From: Vibrio kanaloae
GTDB taxonomy: Bacteria; Pseudomonadota; Gammaproteobacteria; Enterobacterales; Vibrionaceae
Length of the DNA: 64,000 nt
Reading direction: 5' to 3'
Assembly: GCF_024347535.1 (NCBI RefSeq)
Contig: NZ_AP025497.1
Coordinates: 1,612,001-1,676,000, forward strand
Shown: positions 37,014 to 47,736 of the stretch, piece by piece
Layout of the letters: every line of letters starts with the position of its first letter
Position numbering within the stretch: position 1 is the first letter of the stretch
Translations under genes and position numbers: made by a program
The notes under the pieces: generated by a model
The model's input: the letters and a program-made list of their open reading frames with translations, nothing else
What the model was told of the DNA's origin: nothing
The model's database searches: none

Positions 37014-37094
37014 TTCGTCTCACACTGTTGAACCATTCCGTTAGGTAAAACGCAAAATTACCTTCAATTACAGTAATTTTACTGAGCAATAGGC

Positions 37095-37123
37095 AAAAAA
37101 AAAGAGGAAATGAATTCCTCTTT
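37095..37123 (-). terminator. Terminator after pyrD
   Basis: AAAGAGGAA / TTCCTCTTT perfect 9-bp stem, 5-nt loop, followed by a T-run on the minus strand. It sits about 100 bp past pyrD and just before zapC. Confidence 0.8.
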
Positions 37124-37220
37124 CTTATCGCTTTTCTCTACAACTCAGTGAGTTACAGTGTCTCTTTTAACAAGACGATGCCAGATTGTCGCTTTTATAA
37201 GGATAAAAGCTTTTTGAAGC

Positions 37221-38231
37221 TTATAAATTTTTGACGATGTCGCCTACAAGGCCTGGACCTTTGTAAATGAAACCAGAGTAAACTTGTACAAGCTTAGCGC
37301 CAGCCATCATTTTCTCTTTTGCAGCAACATAAGAGTCAACACCACCTACCCCAATGATCGGCAGTTGGTCACCCAACTCTTCGTGGAGTTTACGAACCAC
37401 TTCAGTACTGCGAGATTGAACAGGACGTCCACTTAGGCCACCCGCTTCATCGCAATGCTTCATGCCTTCAACAATACTGCGATCTAATGTTGTGTTGGTT
37501 GCGATCACACCATCGATCTTATTTTTGATCAATGATTCGCAAATCTGGCTGATTTCGTCATCACTTAGATCTGGAGCGATCTTAAGAGCAAGCGGGACAT
37601 ATTTACCATGCTTCGCTTCTAATTCAGATTGCTTGGTTTTCAATTCAGACAATAAATCATCAAGAGCTTCACCATATTGTAATGAACGAAGTCCTGGAGT
37701 ATTTGGTGAAGAGATATTTACCGCAATGTAACCTGCGTATTGATATACCTTCTCCATACAGATCAGGTAATCCTCCGCACCCTTTTCAATTGGTGTGTCT
37801 TTGTTCTTACCGATGTTGATACCTAAAATTCCGTCATAGTTTGACTTCTTAACATTCTCCACAAGGTTGTCGACGCCTAGGTTATTGAAGCCCATGCGGT
37901 TGATAATACCTTCGGCTTCAACAAGACGGAACAAACGAGGTTTGTCGTTACCTGCTTGTGGACGAGGAGTAACAGTCCCTACTTCCACGAAACCAAAACC
38001 CATTGCGCCAAATGCATCAATACATTCGCCGTTTTTGTCTAGGCCGGCAGCAAGGCCAACTGGGTTTTTAAAAGTAAGACCCATACACTCTACAGGTCGG
38101 TGAGGTAATTGTTGACGATACAAAAGATCAATAGGTGTACCGGTGAAGCGTTTGAAATTTTGGATTGCAAGATCATGTGCCTTTTCGGCATCAAGTTGGA
38201 AAAAGCCAGTTCTGGCTAGACGGTAAAGCAT
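37221..38231 (-). CDS. pyrD: Dihydroorotate dehydrogenase (quinone) PyrD
   Basis: This 336-residue class 2 enzyme oxidises dihydroorotate to orotate in pyrimidine synthesis and passes electrons to quinone. The N-terminal helix that meets the membrane ([23 protein letters not shown]), the FMN site [11 protein letters not shown] and the serine-base motif [11 protein letters not shown] are present. Length equals the E. coli enzyme (336). A PurR-like box lies 130 bp upstream. The start follows directly on a purine-rich stretch. Confidence 0.98.
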   Translation of the reverse strand: MLYRLARTGFFQLDAEKAHDLAIQNFKRFTGTPIDLLYRQQLPHRPVECMGLTFKNPVGLAAGLDKNGECIDAFGAMGFGFVEVGTVTPRPQAGNDKPRLFRLVEAEGIINRMGFNNLGVDNLVENVKKSNYDGILGINIGKNKDTPIEKGAEDYLICMEKVYQYAGYIAVNISSPNTPGLRSLQYGEALDDLLSELKTKQSELEAKHGKYVPLALKIAPDLSDDEISQICESLIKNKIDGVIATNTTLDRSIVEGMKHCDEAGGLSGRPVQSRSTEVVRKLHEELGDQLPIIGVGGVDSYVAAKEKMMAGAKLVQVYSGFIYKGPGLVGDIVKNL

Positions 38232-38360
38232 TGTGCCTCCGATAGAAAAAAGCGCCGTGTAAACGGGGCGATATTATTTACTTATTTACCCAACTATTCA
38301 ATCTATTACTGTCTGTAAGGATAAGATAATCGAGTTTGCTAAAGAAAGAGGTTCATTATT

Positions 38361-38376
38361 AAGCAAACGTTATCGT
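38361..38376. promoter_or_regulatory. PurR-like operator upstream of pyrD
   Basis: AAGCAAACGTTATCGT matches the PurR consensus AYGCAAACGTTTKCKT at 14 of 16 positions. E. coli pyrD is a PurR target. The box lies 130-145 bp before the start codon, so a promoter at the far end of the 334-bp gap would be needed. The gap also holds the glutamate-dehydrogenase terminator at 38513 and otherwise nothing clear. Confidence 0.65.
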
Positions 38377-38512
38377 ATCCTCCAACGAGTGATCCACTTG
38401 ACTATCATTCATGTAACGAGCATTTGTCAACTCGGCCAATTATAAGCTAACTTGACCAAGCATAAGTGACTCAACAAAATAATTAGACACGTCATTCACT
38501 ATTCAGCTAAAC

Positions 38513-38537
38513 GAAAAAGGCAGACCTATGGCCTGCC
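38513..38537 (-). terminator. Terminator after the glutamate dehydrogenase gene
   Basis: GGCAGACC / GGCCTGCC stem with one mismatch and a 3-nt loop, followed by TTTTT on the minus strand, 29 bp past the stop. Confidence 0.75.
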
Positions 38538-38565
38538 CTTGTTTCTTTTCGTTTTTATCTAATCG

Positions 38566-41500
38566 CTAGTCTGTCGACATGCAGTTTAAGTTCAATAGCA
38601 TCAACTCTCGCAACGCTACTGAGAACTTAGCAAATTCATGAACCGAACCAACTTTGAATTCGTTCAAGATACTTTCCCAACGATGCAGAGAAACAGAGTT
38701 ACTTTCCATCCAATCATCCAATGCTTTAATCACATCAAGGTCGGCACCACAACCGCAATTAAGCACTTGGCCAGTTAGCTGACGTTGCTGCCAATCCAGA
38801 TCTTCTCTGAATGCCGCACGTGCCAGAGCTTGCCAGTTGTTGTCCACTGCTTGGCCATTGATTTGTTTCAAGAACCAGTGCAGAGACAAACGGTCACCAA
38901 GGTTAAAGTAAAGCTTAGACGCTTGTTGTACTGTTTTACCGGTTTCACGAGCCACTGTAGATATATCCAGTGCTGAGTACAGGCTAGACAAACGAGCCAC
39001 TGAATTAGCCAACTCAGCGTTGACACCTTGGTCAATCCATAGTTGAGCCATTGCTTGATGCTCTTCTACTTCTGAAGCCACTAGGTTTTCATCCAGTTTC
39101 TCAGTAATAGCCGCCACATCCCCTTGGTAAAGTTCAATCAATGCATTCACTGATTGCTTACCATTGCGGTTTCTTAATAACCAACGCGCTAGACGACGAA
39201 GCGTACGACGCACATGATAAAGCAACTCGTATTGAGCTTCAGAGCTTGAGATATTATCCAGCTCACGAATGCTTTTCAGAACTTTACCTAAACCGTAAAT
39301 CTCACGGGATGCCGCGTAAGCATTTGCAATCTCAACAATGTTTGCGCCTGTCTCTTCTTGCAAACGAGTCACGAAGTTACAGCCCATCTCGTTAACCATT
39401 TGGTTAGCAAGCGCAGTCGCAATGATCTCTGCACGAAGTGGATGGTTATCCATGTGCTGAGAGTAGTTACGGCGTAACTCTGTTGGGAAGTATTGCATCA
39501 GTTGTTGAGCATGGAACTCATCATTCGCAATATCATCGCTCACAAGATCTTCTTTTAGAACCATTTTACCGTAAGCGATCAATACTGATAGCTCAGGTCT
39601 TGTTAGTGCTTGACCTTGCTTCTCACGCTCTAGCAGCGTTTCGTCATCTGGGATGTATTCCAAACCACGATCCAAGTACCCTGCTTTTTCCATTGTGTGG
39701 ATAAAGCGGATCTGCTCTTTCACTAAGCCTACACCTTGATGCTCAGTAACAGAGATAGACTCAGCTTGGCAGTAAGCGTCGTCTAGTACGATATCACCTA
39801 CTTCGTCTTCCATAGATTCAAGAACTTGGTTACGTTGCTTAACGGTTAGATCACCATTAGACACCAAGCCATTCAAGAAGATCTTAATGTTAACTTCATT
39901 ATCCGAACAATCTACACCACCAACGTTATCAACAAAGTCAGTATTAACTCGACCGCCCGTTAGAGCGTACTCAATACGACCCAATTGCGTCATACCCAAG
40001 TTACCGCCTTCACCAACAACCTTAGCTTTCAGGTCACGGCCGTCAATACGTAGCACGTCATTTGCACGGTCACCTACATCGGTATGAGTCTCGTTTGAAG
40101 ACTTAACATAAGTACCAATACCGCCATTCCAAAGTAGATCCACTTTCATAGACAAGATCGCTTTGATCAAATCATTTGGCGCCATTGATGCTTTTTTGGT
40201 ACCCAGCATTTTCTGAATTTCAGGTGTTAAAGGGATAGATTTCGCGCGACGAGAGAAGATGCCGCCACCTTGAGAAATCAAATCTTTATTGTAATCTTCC
40301 CAGCTTGAACGAGGCAGATTAAACAGACGATCACGCTCTACCCAACTTGATGCTGAATCTGGATTTGGGTCAATGAAGATGTGCATGTGGTTAAACGCAG
40401 CTTGTAAGCGAATGTGCTTAGATAGCAGCATACCGTTACCAAACACGTCGCCCGCCATGTCACCCACACCAACTGCAGTGAAATCTGTTGTTTGGCAGTT
40501 GATGCCCATTTCACGGAAGTGACGCTTAACGGATTCCCAGCCACCTTTAGCCGTGATACCCATTGCTTTATGGTCGTAACCGTTTGAGCCACCAGATGCA
40601 AATGCATCACCCAGCCAAAAGTTGTACTCTCCAGCTACTGAGTTGGCGATATCTGAGAATGTCGCGGTACCTTTATCGGCTGCAACAACCAAGTAAGGGT
40701 CATCTTCATCGTGACGAATCACGCTCTTAGGAGGAATAACCTCGCCTTCGATGATGTTGTCAGATACATCCAGTAATGCACGAATGAAACGTTTGTAACA
40801 ACGTTGACCTTCAGCGAAGATTTCATCACGGCCAGACATTGTGTGCTGGCGTTTACAAACGAAACCACCTTTAGCACCAACTGGGACAATTACTGTGTTC
40901 TTAACTTGCTGTGCTTTAACTAAGCCTAGAATCTCAGTACGGAAATCTTCTTGACGATCTGACCAACGCAAACCACCACGAGCGACTTTACCTGCGCGTA
41001 AATGCACACCTTCTATATCAGGCGCATAGACAAAAATCTCGAATGCAGGGACAGGAGCCGGAATATCTGGAATCTCGCTTGGTCTCATTTTCAGAGCCAA
41101 CCAAGGTTTAAACTGTTTGTTTTCGTCTAACTGGTAATAGTTAGTACGAAGTGTCGCAGTGATCATTTCCATGTAACGACGAATGATACGATCATCATCC
41201 AAGCTTTCTACATGATCCAACTGTTCAGTGATCTTCTTAATAAGATCTTGTTGACCTTTTGCGCTACCCTTCAGTTTCGGGTCAAAACGCTTGCCGAATA
41301 AGCTCACTAACCCTTTAGCTAACTCTGGGTAATGAGACAATGTGTCTTCAATGTATTGTTGGCTGAATGGGAAACCAACTTGACGCATATAACGAGCATA
41401 AGCACGTAAGATTGAGATTTCACGGCCAGAAAGACCAGCGCCCAATACCAAGCGGTTGAAACCATCACTGTCTAACTCGCCCGCCCAAATTGCCGCAAAG

Positions 41501-43407
41501 GCTTGTTGGAAAAGATCGCGAGCTTCACGAAGATCAACGGTCTTGTCGCTCTTATGCAGCATTGAAAAGTCCAAGATCCAATATGTTAAACCATTGGTCT
41601 TACGCACTTCGTAAGGGGACTCGCCAATCACACGTAGACCAAAGTTTTCAAGCATTGGCATTACTTCAGAAAGGTGAATTGGCTCGTCACTGTGATAAAA
41701 CAGTTTCAAACGAACGGCTTTCGAATCTGCTGCTTCTTCTTGAGGACGGTAGAACAGCATACCAAGTCTGTTATCTTCGCTTAATGCTTCCAAACTCTCG
41801 ATATCGGCCACCGCAGAACCAGGCATCATGTCTTCTTTGTACGAGCGTGGGAACGCACGCATGTACTCTTTAGACAGTGGGAGTCCTTTACTTTCACCAA
41901 AGTTAGCAATGATTGACTCAGATAAGCGGTCATCCCACGTAGACGATACTTCCATTAAATTCTGCTCAATTGTTTTCACGTCCACATCCATGTTGTTGTT
42001 ATCAACACGAACAATATAATGCGTTCTCGCCAGCGGGCTTTCAGAGAAATAAGTTGTAAATTCAACTTCTTGTTCGCAGCCAAAGTACTGCTTCAAGATG
42101 CGCTGCGTTTGACGACGAAGTTCAGTGTTGTAACGATCTTTTGTTACATAAACCATACAGCTAAAGAAGCGACCAAACGGGTCTTTACGAACAAACAAGC
42201 GTAGAAGGTCACGATCTTGCATTTGCACAACGCCAGTACCGACTTCCAGTAGCTCTTCTTCACGAGCTTGAAGCAGTTCATCACGCGGGTAATTTTCAAG
42301 AATGTTATGCAGTGCTTTGTAAGAGTACGACCCCTCACGGTAACCACTCGCCTCAATAATACGCTCTACTTTTTCACGAACCAATGGAATCGTTTCAACA
42401 GTTTGGTTGTACACGGCAGAGGTATAAAGACCGGTAAAACGATGTTCACCGATTACCTTTCCATTCTTATCAAACTTCTTAATACCGATATAATCATTGT
42501 AAGCAGGTCGATGAATACGTGAAGCCGTGTTTCCCTTGGTGAGAATAAGTACATAAGGTTTTTTTGCCTCTAAGCGTGCCGAATCAGAAAACTCCGACAA
42601 CTTAACATTACGTACGCGATCTGAATTTGCGAACAAACCAAGACCTTGCTCTTTAGTCGGTTGCAGCTCAGTGTCACCATTCACAGATACAAGGTCATAT
42701 TCCTTGTAGCCCATAAAGGTAAAGTTGTGTTCACCTAACCAACGAAGAAACGCCAACGTTTCATCAAAGCGCTGACCGTCAACTGGTATGCTATCTTTTT
42801 GCTTTTCAACTTTATTAGTTACTTCTTCAAGTCTTTCAACCATTTTAAGCCAGTCATTCACAACTAAGCTAGTATCTGTGAAAATATCCAGTAGTTCCGT
42901 TTTAAGCGCTGTCATTTCGGCTTTGCTGCTAAGACGATCCACTTCGATATGGAAAAGCGACTGGAACGCGCCTTTATTGTTACTCACGCCAACCACACTT
43001 CCGGCGCCAGAACGATCAATTTGCGTTGGATTATGCAGCATAAGGTGAGAAGAAAGATCCAAGCGTGTTAATGCCATTTTTACAGAATCAACGAGGAATG
43101 GGCTGTCTGGTACCACTATCTCAACGATGGTGTGAGTAGATTGCCAACCTTGGCGACTTACTGTTGGATTAAATACTCGAACAGAAATTTCGTCAGGTTT
43201 TTTTTCGTTGATGTGATGCCATAAACTAACTACAGCACCATATAAATCAGATTCGTTTCTTTGGATTAAGTCGTCTTGAGAAACATTACTAAACAAATGT
43301 TGAGCAAGTTGAGTTACGAGAGGTCGATGAGCAAGGTCAAGTTTGTCTTGAATGAGTTTGTACACTTTTTCAAGTAAAACTGGAACCACAGTTTCACGTG
43401 CGGTCAT
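38566..43407 (-). CDS. Large NAD-specific glutamate dehydrogenase (L-GDH type)
   Basis: This 1613-residue enzyme of the large (about 180 kDa) bacterial NAD-GDH family degrades glutamate to 2-oxoglutarate and ammonia. The N-terminal half is regulatory; the catalytic half contains RGGLRWSDRQEDFRTEILGLVKAQQVKN, VPVGAKGGFV and the dinucleotide region AVGVGDMAGDVFGNGML. The ATG at 43407 (MTARETVVPVL) is chosen because GGAG lies 7 nt upstream; an earlier in-frame GTG lacks support. It is monocistronic. Family assignment is firm. Confidence 0.95.
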   Translation of the reverse strand: MTARETVVPVLLEKVYKLIQDKLDLAHRPLVTQLAQHLFSNVSQDDLIQRNESDLYGAVVSLWHHINEKKPDEISVRVFNPTVSRQGWQSTHTIVEIVVPDSPFLVDSVKMALTRLDLSSHLMLHNPTQIDRSGAGSVVGVSNNKGAFQSLFHIEVDRLSSKAEMTALKTELLDIFTDTSLVVNDWLKMVERLEEVTNKVEKQKDSIPVDGQRFDETLAFLRWLGEHNFTFMGYKEYDLVSVNGDTELQPTKEQGLGLFANSDRVRNVKLSEFSDSARLEAKKPYVLILTKGNTASRIHRPAYNDYIGIKKFDKNGKVIGEHRFTGLYTSAVYNQTVETIPLVREKVERIIEASGYREGSYSYKALHNILENYPRDELLQAREEELLEVGTGVVQMQDRDLLRLFVRKDPFGRFFSCMVYVTKDRYNTELRRQTQRILKQYFGCEQEVEFTTYFSESPLARTHYIVRVDNNNMDVDVKTIEQNLMEVSSTWDDRLSESIIANFGESKGLPLSKEYMRAFPRSYKEDMMPGSAVADIESLEALSEDNRLGMLFYRPQEEAADSKAVRLKLFYHSDEPIHLSEVMPMLENFGLRVIGESPYEVRKTNGLTYWILDFSMLHKSDKTVDLREARDLFQQAFAAIWAGELDSDGFNRLVLGAGLSGREISILRAYARYMRQVGFPFSQQYIEDTLSHYPELAKGLVSLFGKRFDPKLKGSAKGQQDLIKKITEQLDHVESLDDDRIIRRYMEMITATLRTNYYQLDENKQFKPWLALKMRPSEIPDIPAPVPAFEIFVYAPDIEGVHLRAGKVARGGLRWSDRQEDFRTEILGLVKAQQVKNTVIVPVGAKGGFVCKRQHTMSGRDEIFAEGQRCYKRFIRALLDVSDNIIEGEVIPPKSVIRHDEDDPYLVVAADKGTATFSDIANSVAGEYNFWLGDAFASGGSNGYDHKAMGITAKGGWESVKRHFREMGINCQTTDFTAVGVGDMAGDVFGNGMLLSKHIRLQAAFNHMHIFIDPNPDSASSWVERDRLFNLPRSSWEDYNKDLISQGGGIFSRRAKSIPLTPEIQKMLGTKKASMAPNDLIKAILSMKVDLLWNGGIGTYVKSSNETHTDVGDRANDVLRIDGRDLKAKVVGEGGNLGMTQLGRIEYALTGGRVNTDFVDNVGGVDCSDNEVNIKIFLNGLVSNGDLTVKQRNQVLESMEDEVGDIVLDDAYCQAESISVTEHQGVGLVKEQIRFIHTMEKAGYLDRGLEYIPDDETLLEREKQGQALTRPELSVLIAYGKMVLKEDLVSDDIANDEFHAQQLMQYFPTELRRNYSQHMDNHPLRAEIIATALANQMVNEMGCNFVTRLQEETGANIVEIANAYAASREIYGLGKVLKSIRELDNISSSEAQYELLYHVRRTLRRLARWLLRNRNGKQSVNALIELYQGDVAAITEKLDENLVASEVEEHQAMAQLWIDQGVNAELANSVARLSSLYSALDISTVARETGKTVQQASKLYFNLGDRLSLHWFLKQINGQAVDNNWQALARAAFREDLDWQQRQLTGQVLNCGCGADLDVIKALDDWMESNSVSLHRWESILNEFKVGSVHEFAKFSVALRELMLLNLNCMSTD

Positions 43408-43635
43408 AGTCACACTCCACAATTAGAATTGTATTTTATTATAGGGGGATCACTTAAGCTGGTGTTTGAATTCGCGCTGTAAAGCCCACTTCTACTAACG
43501 AGTTAAGCAAAGGTAATGCATTCGTTTATTGTAAAAGCATTATTGAAAAATAGTTAATTGTTTTGGAGGTGGTAAGAGGTGAAATGTTTGATTATGTGAT
43601 TAAGATTCCTTTTAAGTCACTGGGCATGTCGAGCT

Positions 43636-43854
43636 TTACAGAGCTTCCAACTTTATAAACTTATTTTTTTGGTCAGTTGTAAGCCTAAACCGTCCTCTGA
43701 CTCCTGTTTGTGTAAGAAGTGGTCTGAATCGAGTTGCCGGTAATTGTAAGCGTAAACCTGTTGTTGTTATCACTTGAACTTTACTTGCCACACCAGAATA
43801 GCTAGCCATAAATTGTTGATATGAGATATTAAGTTGGAAAATATAGTGGTTCAT
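43636..43854 (-). CDS. DUF2835 domain protein
   Basis: This 72-residue protein shows the DUF2835 pattern: FQLNISYQQFMASYSGVASKVQV, LRLQLPATRFRPLLTQTGVRGRF and the ending NKFIKLEAL. Its function is unknown; the fold is likely a small beta sheet. It stands between the glutamate dehydrogenase gene and pepN on the same strand. It is real rather than an accidental frame because the whole length fits the family. Confidence 0.88.
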   Translation of the reverse strand: MNHYIFQLNISYQQFMASYSGVASKVQVITTTGLRLQLPATRFRPLLTQTGVRGRFRLTTDQKNKFIKLEAL

Positions 43855-43896
43855 ACATACCTGTTTAAATATACAGCATCGATGTTTTGCGCCACA

Positions 43897-43929
43897 AAAT
43901 CAGTGACAGAGATGCTCTGTCACTGATTT
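43897..43929 (-). terminator. Terminator after pepN
   Basis: A perfect 15-bp stem (arms 43897-43911 and 43915-43929) with a 3-nt loop, followed by TTTTG on the minus strand, 26 bp past the pepN stop. Confidence 0.8.
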
Positions 43930-43955
43930 GCAGTTTAATAATGCTTTAGTTTAAC

Positions 43956-46562
43956 TCAAGCCTCTAATGCTTTATTAACTTTTTCAAAGAGATCTTTAGC
44001 TAAGTTATCCATATTCTTTAACGTCTCAAGTTCACTCTTGATCAGAGCTTGGCGCTCATTATCATATTTACGGAACTTAAGTAGCGGGTCAATTAAACGC
44101 GAAGCTACTTGCGGATTGCTGCAGTTAAGCTCACGTAATATTTCACCGGCAAACGCATACCCCTGACCAGACTTATCATGGAACTGTACCGGGTTCATGT
44201 TTAAAAATGAACCAACCAAGTTACGAGTACGATTCGGGTTTTTCAAGCTGAACGCTTGGTGCGACATCGACGCTTTGATCACTTCAAGTGCGTTTGAACT
44301 TGGGTTTGTACCTTGCAATGCAAACCACTTATCCATAACAAGACCATCGTGTTTCCACTTGTCACTGTAATCCGCCATCAAGGTTTCACGACAAGGTAGT
44401 TGTGCACTGTTTGCCGCGCCCATTGCTGCCATGGTATCTGTCATGTTGTTTGCTTGCTGGTACATTGCAACAACCAAGTCATTACCCTGCTCAGTATGAG
44501 CTAAGTAACTTAGGCAAACTTTACGCAGAGTACGCTTACCTATCGAATCATGATCAATCGTGTAATCGTTTAATACATGACTGTGATAAACCGCCGACAA
44601 TTCATCTTCAAGCTCTTTCGCTAGCGTAACTTTCATACTATTTAGTACCAACGCGATAGCATCGATATCTACACGCTCATACCAACCAGACACTTCATTG
44701 TGGCTTGGTAAAGAAAGCATCTCCGCAATAAACGCAGGTTCTAGCAAGTCACTAAGTAACACGCCACGGAATGCATCAACAACAGAAGATGAAAGTTCGA
44801 AATCTTGGCCCTGTTGAACCTTCTTAATATTACTGCGAATATACTTAGCCAATAGCATTTGGCCAGCATCCCAACGAGAGAACTCATTGCGCGCATTCAC
44901 CATCAAAAAGATAAGCTCTTCATCTGAATAGTCGTACTCCAATTTCACTGGTGCAGAGAATTCACGAAGCAATGATGGGATTGGTTGCTCAGAAACGTTT
45001 TCAAATACAAAGGTTTGCTCCGCCTCTTTCACATCTAATACGTTATGAATTGGCTTTCCGTTACATTGTAACTCAACTACATCACCAGACGCTGTGTATA
45101 ACTCGATATCTAAAGGGATATGCAAAGCCTGCTTTTCAATTTGATCATGAGTTGGCGCCGTCACTTGACGAGTTGTTAACGTGTATTGTTTCTTTTCTGC
45201 GTCGTAGTGACTTTGAACAGAGAGCGTCGGCGTACCAGACTGGCTGTACCATAAACGGAACTGAGACAGGTCAACGCCCGATGCGTCTTCCATTGCTGCG
45301 ACGAAATCTTCACACGTTGCAGCTGTGCCGTCATGACGTTCGAAGTACAGCTTCATGCCTTTTTGGAAACCGTCTTCCCCCAACAATGTGTGGATCATCC
45401 GGATCACCTCACAGCCCTTTTCGTACACGGTCAAGGTGTAGAAATTATTCATTTCTATCACTTTTTCTGGGCGAATTGGATGAGACATTGGGCTCGCATC
45501 TTCAGCGAATTGTGGACCACGGATGATACGCACATTGTTGATACGGTTGACTGCACGAGAACCAAGATCTGATGAGAATTCTTGATCGCGGAATACGGTT
45601 AAACCTTCTTTCAAGCTCAATTGGAACCAATCACGACAAGTCACTCGGTTACCCGTCCAGTTGTGGAAGTATTCATGACCGATTACCGCTTCAATACCTA
45701 GGTAATCTGTATCCGTTGCAGTTTGGTCGTTGGCTAGAACAAATTTAGAGTTAAATACGTTCAGGCCTTTGTTTTCCATCGCCCCCATGTTGAAGAAATC
45801 AACGGCTACGATCATGTAGATGTCTAAATCGTACTCTAAGTTGAAACGCTCTTCATCCCACTTCATTGAATTAATCAAAGACACCATCGCATGGTTCGCA
45901 CGGTCTAGGTTGCCTTTGTCGACAAAGATTTCTAGGTCAACTTTACGACCTGATTGCGTAGTGTAAGCATCACGAAGTACGTCAAAATCACCCGCAACTA
46001 AAGCAAACAGGTATGCCGGCTTTGGATGTGGGTCTTGCCATTTCACCCAGTGACGACCATTTTCAGCTTCACCTTCATCAACACGGTTACCATTGCTTAA
46101 TAAGAATGGGTTTTCTGCTTTGTCGGCGATAACCGTTGTGGTGAATTTTGCCAATACATCCGGGCGATCCATGTAGTAAGTGATGCGACGGAAGCCTTCA
46201 GCTTCACATTGAGTACAAAACGCACCACCCGATTTGTACAGGCCTTCAAGTGCACTGTTCCCCTCAGGATCAACTTCAGTCACGATCATTAATGTGAATT
46301 CTTTTGGAAGGTCATTCAGCGTAAGTTGAGTTTCAGACAGCTCGTACTGCGTCCACTCTTTGCCTTCAACCAAAACAGACACTAACTTCAAGCCCTCACC
46401 ATCAAGTACTAAGGTCGAGCTATCTTTCTCTTGCTTAACACTAGACACCGCCGTAATGATGGACGCTGAATCGTACAAATCGAAAGTAAGATCGATTTCA
46501 GAAATAGTGTGAGATGGTGATTGATAATCTTTACGATACTTGGCTTGAGGTGTATGTGCCAT
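43956..46562 (-). CDS. pepN: Aminopeptidase N (PepN)
   Basis: This 868-residue M1 zinc aminopeptidase removes N-terminal residues from peptides in the cytoplasm. The substrate motif GAMEN is at 260-264, the zinc motif HEYFH at 296-300 and the third ligand E319 in LKEGLTVFRD. Length equals E. coli PepN (870). No signal peptide. A terminator follows. Confidence 0.98.
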   Translation of the reverse strand: MAHTPQAKYRKDYQSPSHTISEIDLTFDLYDSASIITAVSSVKQEKDSSTLVLDGEGLKLVSVLVEGKEWTQYELSETQLTLNDLPKEFTLMIVTEVDPEGNSALEGLYKSGGAFCTQCEAEGFRRITYYMDRPDVLAKFTTTVIADKAENPFLLSNGNRVDEGEAENGRHWVKWQDPHPKPAYLFALVAGDFDVLRDAYTTQSGRKVDLEIFVDKGNLDRANHAMVSLINSMKWDEERFNLEYDLDIYMIVAVDFFNMGAMENKGLNVFNSKFVLANDQTATDTDYLGIEAVIGHEYFHNWTGNRVTCRDWFQLSLKEGLTVFRDQEFSSDLGSRAVNRINNVRIIRGPQFAEDASPMSHPIRPEKVIEMNNFYTLTVYEKGCEVIRMIHTLLGEDGFQKGMKLYFERHDGTAATCEDFVAAMEDASGVDLSQFRLWYSQSGTPTLSVQSHYDAEKKQYTLTTRQVTAPTHDQIEKQALHIPLDIELYTASGDVVELQCNGKPIHNVLDVKEAEQTFVFENVSEQPIPSLLREFSAPVKLEYDYSDEELIFLMVNARNEFSRWDAGQMLLAKYIRSNIKKVQQGQDFELSSSVVDAFRGVLLSDLLEPAFIAEMLSLPSHNEVSGWYERVDIDAIALVLNSMKVTLAKELEDELSAVYHSHVLNDYTIDHDSIGKRTLRKVCLSYLAHTEQGNDLVVAMYQQANNMTDTMAAMGAANSAQLPCRETLMADYSDKWKHDGLVMDKWFALQGTNPSSNALEVIKASMSHQAFSLKNPNRTRNLVGSFLNMNPVQFHDKSGQGYAFAGEILRELNCSNPQVASRLIDPLLKFRKYDNERQALIKSELETLKNMDNLAKDLFEKVNKALEA

Positions 46563-46648
46563 GACGGGTTCCTTTTGATCGTTATACGTAATTATTTGTT
46601 AACTGTATATATCTAAAGGTTGAGCGCCAAGAACACAAGGGGAATATT

Positions 46649-46680
46649 AAAAAAAGGAGGCATTGTAGGAAAATGCCTCC
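46649..46680 (-). terminator. Terminator after the 46780-47463 gene
   Basis: GGAGGCATT / AATGCCTCC stem with 7-nt loop, then seven Ts on the minus strand. About 100 bp past the stop and before pepN. Confidence 0.85.
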
Positions 46681-46779
46681 ATGTTTTGCTATTTTATCAA
46701 TCAAATCAGAAAGGAACGGCTAAGAAATGAACTGTGTGCCATATTTTCAACGAGCCGATTTTATGGCTAAAACTCGTCC

Positions 46780-47463
46780 TTAACGTATGCGATTAAGCAC
46801 CGCGAACATGTCTCCCTCTTCACCTTGAAGCGTCAAAACATCACTGTTCAAAGTGTAACGAGTACCGTGTTCGCCGTTCTCATAAAGTAGTACTAATTGG
46901 TCGCCCTCGGTGTAATACACACCACGACGAATCACTTCCCCCCCTTCTTCATCGGACACTCGGAACATGAAGATAAAATCAGGTTGAAGCACTAAATCCA
47001 TTTTTTGAATGTTACTCGCACGCAAATCGCTCCCAGATAGTTCGGCGCTTGACCATATTCCAGCTAGGGCGTTGGGCAAGGCTTTGGTAAACATAACACC
47101 GTTAAGATTCAGCATATTATGATTGCTGCTGTACGCGTAAACCTGAGGCTCAGAAGTATTCAAACCCAAAATAATGGTGTCTTCATTGGCGTTATACAAA
47201 CCTTCCCAATGATCCACGCTGTAGTCTTTCTTTTGGATATCGATAGTGAATGAGTAATTGGAATCAAGAGTGAGTTTGATTGCTCTAAAATTTTCAGTTC
47301 CTTGCTCAGGATCTGGGTTCATCAAATACCAATCGCCAAGCAACAGAGGAAGGTCAAAATAGGATAAATTGCTATCACTTTTTGATTGTTGTTCGCCTGA
47401 AGTAACTTCGCTACCAAAAGCAACAAAGCTTAGACAAGATAAAAATAATAGAATCCATTTCAT
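46780..47463 (-). CDS. Secreted protein with two similar domains, unknown
   Basis: I do not recognise the family. The 227-residue protein has a signal peptide (MKWILLFLSCLSFVAFG) and two halves that look alike. One starts LLGDWYLMNP near residue 45 and runs to MLNLNGVMF; the other starts LAGIWSSAEL and runs to VLTLQGEEGDMF. Both carry a G-L-Y or G-V-Y turn followed by an aspartate and a hydrophobic strand, suggesting a duplicated lipocalin- or immunoglobulin-like beta domain. The ATG at 47463 is used because GGAGG lies 7 nt upstream. Function is unknown. Confidence 0.8.
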   Translation of the reverse strand: MKWILLFLSCLSFVAFGSEVTSGEQQSKSDSNLSYFDLPLLLGDWYLMNPDPEQGTENFRAIKLTLDSNYSFTIDIQKKDYSVDHWEGLYNANEDTIILGLNTSEPQVYAYSSNHNMLNLNGVMFTKALPNALAGIWSSAELSGSDLRASNIQKMDLVLQPDFIFMFRVSDEEGGEVIRRGVYYTEGDQLVLLYENGEHGTRYTLNSDVLTLQGEEGDMFAVLNRIR

Positions 47464-47666
47464 AATAGCCTCCTCGTTTCTTTTAATCTTAGGTCCGTAA
47501 TGCATAGAAAGCGAAAAAACACGAGCTAGATCACTAAATTTTAAATACGAAGTAACATAAGTGACATCATCATTAGCATGAATGTATCTACATTAGTCGA
47601 TTATTAGAGGGCGGTTTGGCAAAGTAGCGAGGGATAAAATTTAAAGATTACGTAAAATTTAAGGAA

Positions 47667-47692
47667 AAAAAGCGAGCCTAGGCTCGCTTTTT
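47667..47692. terminator. Palindromic terminator after prc
   Basis: A perfect 11-bp stem (AAAAAGCGAGC / GCTCGCTTTTT, CTAG loop), T-rich on both strands, 45 bp past the prc stop. Confidence 0.88.
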
Positions 47693-47736
47693 AAATATTG
47701 CACTTTTGAATTACTGCCTTCCGGTAACTATCCGAT

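Noticed and set aside
44951..45526. 191-codon frame antisense to pepN
   Set aside because: pepN is unmistakable in the other frame; the antisense frame is a by-product of its codon use.
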